DNA of 64,000 bases, taken from assembly GCF_050436995.1 (NCBI RefSeq), contig NC_134776.1, positions 18,951,001 through 19,015,000 on the forward strand. The letters run 5' to 3'. Positions 54,836 through 64,000 of this stretch are shown here, in pieces. The notes beneath the pieces were generated by a model. The model did no database searches. It was not told where the DNA came from and saw only the letters and a list, made by a program, of their open reading frames with translations. Numbering within the stretch: position 1 is the stretch's first letter; each line of letters begins with the position of its first letter. The translations under genes and the position numbers were made by a program. This stretch comes from Anticarsia gemmatalis. Taxonomy: Eukaryota > Arthropoda > Insecta > Lepidoptera > Erebidae.

Positions 54836-56397
54836 TTGATATTAAGTATTTCTAATATGCATTTTACCTTGAATTTCTTGATATTTTGGCGCAGGTTACA
54901 GTGGCCGTAGTCCTAAGCACTATATAGAAATAGTTTGTAATATAAGCAGACGCGAAACAGCTACAAACGTTCGCGTAAAGACTGCATAATACATAAGAAT
55001 CACTCGTGTATTATATATTTAGATTTATGTGAACAAATAAGTACAATAGTAAATAAGTCGATAAAGGCCGAAAACTGTGTTTAATTTCAAATGTAAGTTA
55101 GTATGAGCATTACAAACGACGACCTCGTCATTTCAAATTTCTAGCTCAAATAGTTGTAATTAATACAATAAGATGTTTCTTATGAATTTCAGCAGCCTTT
55201 GATTGATTTTCACTGAAGGTCGCTTTGACTAGAATGTCCCTGTAATTTGAGACTTGTAAAAAAATCGGATAAGTTCGAAATAGCGATATGCCTTCGTATG
55301 AAGACAGAATATTATGCACCAATTTAAATCTTTTACCATGGAACTGTAAAAAAACAGTCGAAACTAAAACCTTCTTCTGTTGTTTAAAGTTAGGTATGTC
55401 ATTGCAAAACGGACTAAAGTAACACAGATTATATGTATAAACAATTATTTAATTGTGATTTATTATACTATACTATATACATATATATATTATGATTTAT
55501 AATAGTATATAGTCGAACCAACTGATTTCTTGTGACCGACTACTTAATTAATACTTCATTGAAAAGGAAAAAGCAAAGGTATCAATGAAAGGTAGCAATA
55601 TTGGTAATATATGTTAAAAACGTAATTATAACCAATGTTGTAGTTTCTATAAAAAAACGTTTCATTGATTTAGGCGCATAAACGAAACATAACAACATAC
55701 ATTTATCAAACACATACATATTATGATATTACATGATTATACATATACACTTTTCTTTAGTATCGAAGATGCTCAAATTCACTGAAAGAAAACACTGTAT
55801 ACTTTTATTATAAAAATGTTGATTTAGAAAACGAAATAAAACCGAAAACAAAAATGTAGAGTACCAAATAAAGAATGGAAATAACTACAGTTAATGGCAA
55901 AAGCAACAAGATTACTTGACATGGAAGTCTCGCATATGATATAGCAAAGGAAAGCATGAAGTATTAAAATAAAAAATAATTACAAAGAACATGAAACCCG
56001 ACTAAGTGAAATCAATAAAAAAGGTGAAAAGGAAACTATTATTCAGCTAAGCCTTTCTTTCCTTTCGAAAAGGAAACTAAAAAGAAAATTACCCGAAATA
56101 AAAAGTAAGAAGAAAAAAACAAGCGCAGTAAAATCTTTCTGAATACTTGTATCAAATACAATTGAAAGTAACTCTATGTGTCAGTCTGCTTTTCACGTTT
56201 TAATGGCTTAACAGCAATACCAATTTAGATTAACTTTATGAAGACTACCTACTCAAGATTATAAGTGGGCGATTTTGAATTATTTTTTCACGAAAAACAA
56301 GTAGGGTTTTATGTGAACTGTGCTTGTGTCAATTTCTAACTTTAAATTTAGTTTATACACGTTTTATGTTGTATGTAAAATATTGTATGTTACTGTA
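54836..56397. other. AT-rich intergenic, no gene recognised
   Basis: No supported feature, apart from simple AT-rich runs. Confidence 0.4.
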
Positions 56398-56612
56398 GAC
56401 TGTCTCTGTGGCGCAGTCATGATTATGCGATCCAGCTCGTACCTTTGATCTTTTCTAATTTATATTATAATATTTCTCAATTGGCCGCAGTTTAGTATCG
56501 TGTCCGGTGTGGCAATATGGCCCCCTACTACATGGGGCTAAATGTGGATGTATTTTCCACCTCTGCCTGCACCTTCGTGTAAAACACGCGAGATTTTATG
56601 TATGTATGTATA
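56398..56612 (+). mobile_element. tRNA-derived SINE with (ATGT)n tail
   Basis: It has a head GACTGTCTCTGTGGCGCAG, a degenerate B box, a body with CCTACTACATGGGGCT, the CACCTCTGCCTGCACCTTCG block, and an ATGTATGTATGT tail. Confidence 0.65.
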
Positions 56613-56681
56613 TTGTATGTAAATATAATGACGCGGTAGTGGTCAACTAGACGGGAACATAAGGTCGCCCTCTACGGTAAC

Positions 56682-56761
56682 TATAAAACGAGTTCGGCCA
56701 AAAATTCGCAACTAGTCCTCCCGAGTGTGTTGTGGGAATAGCATATAACTTTGTATTGCAG
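56682..56761 (+). promoter_or_regulatory. Candidate FAS promoter and untranslated first exon
   Basis: TATAAAA (56,682-56,688) is followed about 30 bp later by a GC-balanced stretch of roughly 50 bp that ends TATTGCAG and a GTAATT donor at 56,762. The next good acceptor before the FAS start codon is TTTTGCTACAG ending at 60,270. This fits a non-coding first exon joined by a 3.5-kb intron. It is an inference. A TATATAAAGG at 60,171-60,180 is an alternative promoter much closer to the ATG. Confidence 0.4.
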
Positions 56762-57844
56762 GTAATTTATAAAAATATTCTTTATTACATTTAGCAATAT
56801 ATTTAAGTACATTTTTAGGGTATTTAAGTGCAAAAGATATCCTTCACATATTTATCTTTATGGTGTTTTGAGTTGGTATAAGGTGAAGTAAAATTTTTGT
56901 TAATATTTTTTACGTAGACGCTAATGATTTTGCTTGTGCTACCTTAATTTTGTGATAATCTGTCAATCATTACCGTGTTTAGATACTTAGCAATTAATAA
57001 AATAATATAATATGACTACAGATCATAATAGTTCGTGTTTTGTTCTCTAATCATTGTGAAATGAAAACGTCATAAATTGGATTATTTGTGTATTACGTAC
57101 GGACAGTAATGTTCTTCTTAAAAATTATCTTTTTTGAAGCAACTATTGTTTACGCATTTTCATAAATATATAGAATTACAATGAAAGATAAAGAATTGAA
57201 CGATTTGAGTGGGTTTTGAAAAAAATACTTTAATCGCATTTATTATTATAATAAAAGTTCGTCTTTCATTGACAGTCATTGAAAAAGCATGAAAAGCATT
57301 ACAGTAGTCTGTTTATAAAGTTTTCATTATAGTCAAGGAAACGGTAAAGCCAAAGAAGATACTCTACAAAACATACATAGACCATATCAGTGATGTCTTT
57401 CAAATAGTTCCAGTGCCTTTGCAAAGCAAAGATTTGTAGGCATCTTACCTAATATTGTGATCGTACCAATTGTTCCTTGGCCTTAATAAAAACAAAGTAT
57501 GGTCTTGCGTTAAGTGGTTAAATTAGTAATTAGAAATGATTGATATTGATACTTTGAAAAGTAGTTTTAGTTGAACAAGCTGATATACTTTAAAAAATTG
57601 TTAATCGAAGGCAACAATGGGCATTTTTAGTTAAAAAAGCTGATTCACTATTCTTATAAAAAAATCAATAGCTATAGGAAATCTTTAGGCATTATATTTT
57701 TTATTTTAGCGACCCGCTTCTTAATCATGTAAACCTAGGTTATATGAAAGTTACATTTAATGTCAGTGATTGATTAAACTAAACTTTAATAGATCACAAA
57801 ATAATACAGGCTACTTTAACATAATAATATAGGATTAAAGTTAT

Positions 57845-58110
57845 ACACCCTTATGTCCCTTATGGGTTGAGGCGCTCCTACTCATTCGCACTAACCAGTT
57901 GATACACAATCAGCAGGTTGAGCAATCCATGTCATGATCATTCCGTAGAAGGGTGACCGCTCAGTTTGAACTGTGCGTCTCCGCTTTTGAGGTAACATAA
58001 AACGTCGGTGCCGGTTTATGTAATTTAGGAAAACAGTTGTTAGGCCATGTTAAAGATGCCTTAGTTATCTTTGACACTAGGATGACCACCAACCATACGA
58101 TAGATTAAAC
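57845..58110. repeat. Probable diverged interspersed repeat
   Basis: This GC-richer stretch starts TATGTCCCTTATGGGTTGAG and ends CACCAACCATACGATAGATT. It has the look of a non-autonomous retroelement but no second copy is in this window. Confidence 0.3.
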
Positions 58111-58616
58111 TTGTACTTATATTATTAATTTATGTAATCATGAACTAATTTACTTCTAAACTAATTAATACTGGAGCTGAGCGAAAATTAACAGTGTTCA
58201 CGAACTGCTTTACATGTTTATTGTTAAAAAAACTTCATTTAAATATTAACTAATCACTATCTAAAACATGATTAATTGAAACAAATTGTACGAAGCATAT
58301 AAATATTTACAAAAAACAAAATTAAATTAGACATTCGTGAATTTAAATGCGAATGTGAAAAATACTTTTATTTTATGCGAATGTTAAACGAAATGCTAAT
58401 GCGAAAATGTAAAATTAGTTTATTTGTAACGGCACAACATTGTACATTTCCTTTCAGTAATTTTTTAATTTATTTTAGATTAGAACATTATTTTTGCTTG
58501 ATATTTCCTATAAAAGTTTTTCCCCTTTTTACACCCTTGGGGAGGGAATTTTCGAAAATCCTCTTTTAGTTCTTCTCTACACTTTCTAAAGCATCTTTAC
58601 TTAGTATACTAAACTA

Positions 58617-58689
58617 AAGTCTGTACTAGCACTTTTTGTCACATAACTTAGTCGTTGTGTTATGTGACAAAAAGTGCTAGTACAGACTT
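58617..58689. repeat. Perfect 31-bp hairpin
   Basis: Arms 58,617-58,647 and 58,659-58,689 are exact reverse complements with an 11-nt loop. It lies just before an inverted family F copy. Confidence 0.75.
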
Positions 58690-58699
58690 CAAGTGACCT

Positions 58700-58860
58700 G
58701 AGTGCGAATTACTATTTCTAATTACTATCGACAGCCGGCTAGCTGTTGACAAAGTTTTAATGAAATCCTAATGGCCCCTAGCGGGTGCCGTAGTAACCAA
58801 TTGTTATATTTAAAAAGTCAAGCTCCCGATACTCCATAGTATCTACTGTTTTAAATAGAA
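58700..58860 (-). repeat. Family F repeat, inverted copy
   Basis: The reverse complement shows GGCACCCGCTAGGGGCC followed by a CTAGCCGGCTGTCGATAG block. Confidence 0.5.
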
Positions 58861-60170
58861 ATGCTTGTAGGTATAGTATCACTAACGAATCTGCAGGAGC
58901 AATTTTTTATCCCGCTCGGCACGTAATGAAATAAAAAATATAAAAGGAAAATAGTATAAAAACAGAAATTACAATTTGTATTTGAAACAATTTTACTGTC
59001 TGTAGTGTCACCAATTGAATAGAACTTACTTGCACGCTAATTTTGTGCGGTGTGACGTAGGACACGTGCACATACGTCACTAATGCGAGCTAGCACGTGT
59101 TACCTTCGTGTACACGATGTGCACAATTGAAGTAAAGCTAGACTTACAATAATATTGCGCAACATTCTTGTACATTTTTTTTTTAATTTGAAACTAGCTG
59201 TCCGGCCAACTTCGTACTGCCTAAAATATGCAAAATTAAATGTCTATTTTTCAATATTTCTGTCTGAGAGATTTTCTTAATATTTTTTCCGTAAGAACCT
59301 TCTCCTAATAATGACAAATACAACACAAAAATAATTAGTAAAATCGATCCAGCCACACACGTGATGCCGTGACCAAGGAAAACGGGTTTCATTCTTAGAT
59401 ATGTGATGAGATTTATTTACAGTGTATATTACAACAATTCAACTAATTTTCAAACAGAATCCCAAAAAAGCAAGATAACTATAATAGTTAAATATTTACA
59501 ATATATGCAAAAGAAAGTGCGTCACGCGTAGTAGTATTTCTCCTCCTCATTGTCAACTGGTAACGTAACCAGAATGCTGGCAGCATTGCCACGTTAAATA
59601 GCAATTTTTATCCATTGGTCTTAGTAAAGTCAAGCATTGAAGTACACCTTATATTAAAACGATCATTAATATTGCACAACGTTGACCCTAAACGTGAATA
59701 AATTGTTTTGCCGAGCAAGATAATATTATGTATAGTGATATAGTCATTCATTATTAGTGATCGAAGCGGTCTAAGATTATGCTGGGAGTTAACATAGTCG
59801 TATCCATATAAACTAAGCTTTCAGATTTTTATTCTGGTTGTCAGTCAGCCGTAAATTTATTTATTTTTTCAAATTCAAATATAATTTAATCTTTATTGAA
59901 GTGTATAATAATTCTATTTTTCTGCGTCTTAGTAATAACTTAACTTATCTTTTGATAGTTAACGCTTATAAAAGAGGAAGGCACACAAATGTCTAACATT
60001 TTATCGCAATTAAATCTTTACTTACTTGTTACATAATTATTGCAAAAAATCGCCTGAATAAAGTAACTAAAGAAAACAGACCCTTCAATTAATAATTCCA
60101 AAAATCGTCTGGATTGTTACAATTGAAAAAAAAATGAGGAACGTTTATTTAGTACAAAAATAGCACAAAA
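58861..60170. other. FAS intron 1 (if the 56.7-kb exon is used), AT-rich
   Basis: A decayed LINE tail lies at about 59,194-59,400 (ACTAGCTGTCCGGCCAACTT). TATAAAAG at 59,967-59,974 is another possible core promoter. No exon was recognised. Confidence 0.4.
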
Positions 60171-60270
60171 TATATAAAGGTTACAGTGAAATCAGAATAT
60201 CTAGTTATTAAAATTGTACAGCTGGGTATAAACCTGTGAATTGTGTTAATACATACTTATTTTGCTACAG

Positions 60271-60462
60271 TGAACTAAAACTGCGACAATGACGCCGACT
60301 CCACAAGACATGACGGCCGTGCCACAGGAGATGGTGACCACCACGTCGCCGGTGCACCCCGCGCCCCGCGACGACCCCAACAGGATCGTCATCTCCGGCA
60401 TGTCGGGACTCTTCCCCAGGTCTCATAACGTGCAGGAGTTATCCGATATACTCTACAACAAG
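60271..60462 (+). CDS. FAS-like exon with start codon (KS domain)
   Basis: The acceptor TTTTGCTACAG is followed by 18 untranslated bases and ATG at 60,289. Coding sequence 60,289-60,462 gives 58 residues: a Thr/Pro-rich leader of about 30, then DDPNRIVISGMSGLFPRSHN, the conserved first strand and loop of a ketosynthase. It ends in phase 0 before GTAGAT. This is the N-terminus of a multidomain cytosolic fatty acid synthase that condenses malonyl units onto acyl chains. It is one of the FAS-like paralogs common in insects. Confidence 0.9.
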
Positions 60463-60926
60463 GTAGATATAGATTATTTGACTAAATCATTGTAGTAAGA
60501 AAAACATAAATATTATTAAAATAAGGCATCATAAAGTATCTCCGCTTCGCCGTCGAAAACTAGCAACAACCGGCTGTCATTTTCAAAGATCTTTGACAGT
60601 CGTTAACAGTAGTCAGAAGCTTGAAAGTCTGACAACCAGTCTTACCGAAGGGTATCGTGTTATATCCCAGGTAACTGGCTGTCAGTTAGGCAGTCGCTCC
60701 ATGTAAGTCGCTCCATGTATTCAGCTGCATTCGGTGAGACTGGAAGCCGACTCCAACATAGCTTGGAAGAAAGGCTAAGCTGACATACATATATATAAAA
60801 CGGGCGGCCACGGTAATTATTATTGGCAATTCTAAGTCTTTGTCCTAAAAGGTGGCCAGCCTGCTAGACACGTGTCGCACTGATAAGTCGTCGTGAAAGA
60901 TCTCTGAATAAATAATTATTTTTTAG

Positions 60927-61119
60927 ATAAATCCCAACGATGGTACGGACTCGCGGTTCACGTACAGTCACCCCGAGTTGGGCCAGTGCGCGGGAAACAT
61001 TCCCGACATCAAAATGTTCGACGCACAGTTCTTCAAGGTCAACAACCGGCTGGCTGAGAGCATGGACCCGATGTCTCGTAAACTTCTCGAGCAGACCTAC
61101 CAAGCTATCTACGACGCTG
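60927..61119 (+). CDS. FAS-like exon 2 (KS domain)
   Basis: A TTTTTTAG acceptor and a GTAAGA donor border 64 codons plus one base. It encodes INPNDGTDSRFTYSHPELGQ, then an IPDIKMFDAQFFKV stretch and MDPMSRKLLEQTYQAIYDAG, the conserved segment before the nucleophile region. Phase 0 in, phase 1 out, matching its neighbours exactly. Confidence 0.9.
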
Positions 61120-61164
61120 GTAAGATCAAGTCTCATGTACATTTTCATATTATTTATTATATAA

Positions 61165-61475
61165 ATTTAATTCAATAATGTCCCACTGCTGGTCAAGGGT
61201 CTCCTCCCGTAATGAGGGAGGGGTTCGGCCTTGAGACGAGCAGGCTAGCCACGTGCAGAATGGGGACCTTGCATACCCTCAGGAACTGCTCTAAAGAAAT
61301 TTCAGGCGTGAAATGTTGCATCACCAATTCACCGTAGTTTCCTCCAACAAGTGATAATTATTTTCAATACACACATAACTATGAAAAGTAATTGGTGTGT
61401 TGCCTCGGGTACGAACCCTCGACTCCTTGCGTAGGAGGCGCAACTTAATACACTCGGCTATCACTGCTACTTATT
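61165..61475 (-). mobile_element. Retroelement fragments in FAS intron 2
   Basis: AATGTCCCACTGCTGGTCAAG is an RTE-like 3' signature in reverse. It is followed by a segment ending in a reversed B-box-like GGTACGAACCCTCGACTCC and tRNA-like head. Together they look like a SINE that shares a LINE tail. Confidence 0.5.
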
Positions 61476-61733
61476 TATTATCAACATGTTTTTATTATTT
61501 CGGGTGTCAGTAGAGGTTGGCTTGACTAGTTGGTTTATCTCCTGACTGTAGCTAAAAATTTCAGAGCGGAAATACCTACCCTAAAGCCCGGTTCCCATTA
61601 ATGACTCCGTTAAACTCGCAAGCGCAAACTGCATACTTCCCTACTATTTGTTGGTGGTTCGCTCCGCTCGCAGTGGGAACCGGGCTTAATATTTCATTTA
61701 AATCAGTGCATAAAATTAATGTTTGTTTCACAG

Positions 61734-61851
61734 GTGTAAACCCCACTGAACTTGCTGGTAAAAAGGTGGGAGTATATGTTGGATCTTGTTTCTCTGAATC
61801 AGAGAAAAGTTTGTTTTACGTGTTAGAAAAAACTGGATTAGGAATAATGGG
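61734..61851 (+). CDS. FAS-like exon 3 (KS domain)
   Basis: The acceptor is TTGTTTCACAG and the donor GTAAGC. It completes the split Gly codon, then encodes VNPTELAGKKVGVYVGSCFS and LEKTGLGIM. Phase 1 in, phase 2 out. Confidence 0.9.
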
Positions 61852-62165
61852 GTAAGCATCTTACTTTTACAGTTTTTGCAATAAATAGGTACCATTCAGA
61901 CAAACAGTATGTGTAAAATTTTCTGCTAAACTTGTTTTGTGTCATGCTCTATCTCGACAAAGCTATATCTTATGCTGATATGTCCAGCAAAAGGTTAAGT
62001 CAAAAAATGTTAAAACCCCAACATGCGATCTGCTGACAGACGCTAGGAATTTGAAACAATTTTTTTCTGCCCTTAACTACGAGCCAAGTTTTCCACGATT
62101 ACGCTACCGTTTGTCATAATAGTAGATTGAAATTTACAATAACTAATTGATTTATTTGTGTACAG

Positions 62166-62369
62166 GTGTTCTAAAACGATGTTTGCCAACCGTGTGTCGT
62201 ACTGGTTGGACACGAAGGGCCCGTCGTTGTCTATTGACGAGGCATGCCTCAGTTCCGCGAGGGCCCTCGAGCAAGCCTGCGCGGCCATCAACCGAGGAGA
62301 CTGCGAGTCCGCCGTCGTTGGAGGCTCATACATCGGCCTGCATCCACATTATTACGTGCACTTTGGAAG
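62166..62369 (+). CDS. FAS-like exon 4 with the active-site Cys
   Basis: It encodes CSKTMFANRVSYWLDTKGPS, then SIDEACLSSARALEQACAAI and VVGGSYIGLHPHYYVHFGR. The nucleophile motif, usually DTACSSS, reads DEACLSS here, so the catalytic Cys is present in an altered setting. Phase 2 in and out. The acceptor is GTGTACAG and the donor GTAGAC. Confidence 0.9.
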
Positions 62370-62709
62370 GTAGACTAACATCATTATTAATTAACATCAC
62401 GCCTGTTATACTAGAGTGTATTAACTTACAATATCAATTAACGGCCAGTTTATTTTTCAAATGTAACAACCAAAGTAAAAATTACATTAGATGCAGTTAC
62501 ACACACGCTCTTTCGCGCGTGATTATACTTTGGCTGCTTGTTTTGATGAAGAAACTGACCGTAAATAATAATAAATTTAATATTATTAGTCATTAAATAG
62601 TAAATGAAATAAGGATCATATAAAATTTCAGCAGGTTTACATATGAGACCTAATCTTTGCCCTGAAGCTTAAATATTACTTACGTTAACTGTTACTGTTT
62701 GTTTTGTAG

Positions 62710-62826
62710 AGTTATCCAACTGAGCAAAGATGGGAAAACAAAAACTTTTGATGAGAACGCCGAAGGTTGTGCCAAATCTGAAGCTATTAACGTCCTGTTT
62801 CTTCAGAAGGCTAAAGACGCTCGCAG
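62710..62826 (+). CDS. FAS-like exon 5 (KS domain)
   Basis: It encodes VIQLSKDGKTKTFDENAEGC and AKSEAINVLFLQKAKDARR, the loop and strand after the nucleophile segment. It is bordered by TTTTGTAG and GTTTGT. Phase is consistent on both sides. Confidence 0.88.
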
Positions 62827-63204
62827 GTTTGTATTAATATATTTCTTAAAACTTTACAGACGGCTACTTCCTTCCATTATAGAAAAACAATATACTTATG
62901 AAAAATGTATAAACGTCTATTTCCTATCGACTATTCTTATGAAAACTTTATAAGCGTCTCTAGGGTATTTCGCAGGAACATTTTACTTACAGTAATTAAA
63001 CGGACTGTCACTATTAAGTACCAACTGTAGAATTTGGCTACAGTACGTTATGTTATTATTAAATTTTACATCGTTCGTGGCGCGAAGATTTAAATTTGAA
63101 AGTGATTTCTATGCTTCGATCTCTGCACCTAGTCTTGGTATATTTGATTCCTGAATGGTACAAATATTGTGTACTTATGTGCCTGATTTAGCCAAGTCAC
63201 TAAG

Positions 63205-63400
63205 ATAACAATAGCGCGATTCTCTAGAGTCGGTACTTTCAAGTATCGAGATTTTGACATCGTAATGTGTAATGATGTCATAATACGTACATACAAATAT
63301 ACTTCCAAAATGGTTTCTACGACACCCGCTAGAGGCGCTGATTGTCGTACAACATTTTTCGATAGTTAGCCGGTTGTTGGGAGTCGACGTTGTAAATTCG
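63205..63400 (+). repeat. Family F repeat in FAS intron 5
   Basis: A CAAGTATCGAGATTTTGACA block, core CCGCTAGAGGCGCT (63,326-63,339) and a TTTTCGATAGTTAGCCGGTT block. An insertion enlarges the left part. Confidence 0.6.
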
Positions 63401-63476
63401 TCATGTTATCAAAGATTAATGAAAATGTGCTCTTCTTGATGAAAAACTGTCTTTTTAACTATCCTATCTTTTACAG

Positions 63477-63655
63477 AATATATGCTGATGTGTTACACGC
63501 GAAAACAGAGTTTGTAGGAGTAGTAGAAGGAGAAACGGGACCCCAGTACGGATTCTATAGAAAATTAAATGACTCGCTATCCTTCATGAAAACTTTCTAC
63601 GATGAAGCAAGAATATCACCTGACGCGGTGGAATACGTGGAAGCATTTGGCTCTG
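63477..63655 (+). CDS. FAS-like exon 6; catalytic His replaced
   Basis: The acceptor is TCTTTTACAG and the donor GTTAGT. It encodes IYADVLHAKTEFVGVVEGET, then QYGFYRKLNDSLSFMKTFYD and SPDAVEYVEAFGSG. The family motif here is VEYVEAHGTG or close, with the first of two catalytic His residues. This gene has TTT (Phe) at that position. It ends in phase 1, and the rest of the KS (including the second His) and all later domains lie beyond the window. Confidence 0.88.
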
Positions 63656-63667
63656 GTTAGTATTTTT

Positions 63668-63810
63668 TGACTGCATGTCTGGCGCAGTGGTTAAAGCGGT
63701 TACCTCGCCGCAACAACCGGTTCGAATCCCACCCGAGACAAATCTTTGTGTGATGAGCACGAGTATTTGTTCTGAGCCTGGTTGTCAATTTGTCTATATA
63801 AGTATGTATG
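63668..63810 (+). mobile_element. tRNA-derived SINE in FAS intron 6
   Basis: It has a head TCTGGCGCAGTGGTTAAAG, B box GGTTCGAATCCC (63,719-63,730), and a body with ACAAATCTTTGTGTGATGAG and GCCTGGTTGTCAATTTGTC. A second SINE-like head begins near 63,930 and runs off the window. Confidence 0.7.
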
Positions 63811-64000
63811 AAGAAGTATATATTTATCAGTTATTTGGTTACCATAGTACAAGCTCTGCTTAGTTTGGAATCAAATGACCGTATGTGAGTTGTCCAATAA
63901 TATTAATATTTATATTTATGATATCGAACTGGACTGCCTCTGTTGCGCGGTTGATAGTCGTGTCGTGGTAACACTACAAACAAAGTCCTGAACCCACTGT

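Overview
The window looks like lepidopteran nuclear DNA. It is AT-rich, contains an R1-clade non-LTR retrotransposon, an RTE-like LINE tail, many tRNA-derived SINEs and small non-autonomous DNA elements, and the intron-rich start of an insect-type fatty acid synthase gene. I infer Lepidoptera from the repeat complement. I cannot name a species.

Layout. Positions 1-31,800 are almost gene-free. They hold short GC-rich islands that share one motif layout, all in the same orientation and set in AT-rich DNA, plus mobile-element debris. A 5'-truncated R1-like element lies at 6,945-10,391 with an exact 15-bp target-site duplication and a 1,034-codon open frame. Positions 31,860-35,500 hold a TATA promoter candidate, a tandem array of about 0.45-0.5 kb units each carrying a hairpin core, and one well-spliced coding exon (34,874-35,106) of an unrecognised coiled-coil-like protein. 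Positions 37,300-43,100 look non-coding and carry strong hairpins and a duplicated block with an 82-nt core that is almost identical between its two copies. Possible terminal exons lie at 44,773 and 45,077. Positions 46,800-52,900 are a nest of LINE and SINE fragments that also contains a likely minus-strand terminal exon at 51,719-51,862. From 56,680 to the right edge lies the 5' part of a fatty acid synthase (FAS) paralog: a candidate untranslated first exon and six coding exons encoding about 328 residues of the ketosynthase domain. The gene continues past the window.

How it fits together. The only gene with a secure identity is the FAS paralog. It keeps the active-site cysteine of the ketosynthase but has Phe where the first catalytic His is expected, so it may be a specialised or condensation-impaired FAS-like protein. 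The most unusual non-coding features are the GC island series upstream of the 32-kb promoter, whose core is partly repeated close to that promoter, the tandem hairpin array just downstream of it, and the duplicated structured element at 41.1 and 42.4 kb. I read these as candidate regulatory or non-coding-RNA features. That reading is inference.
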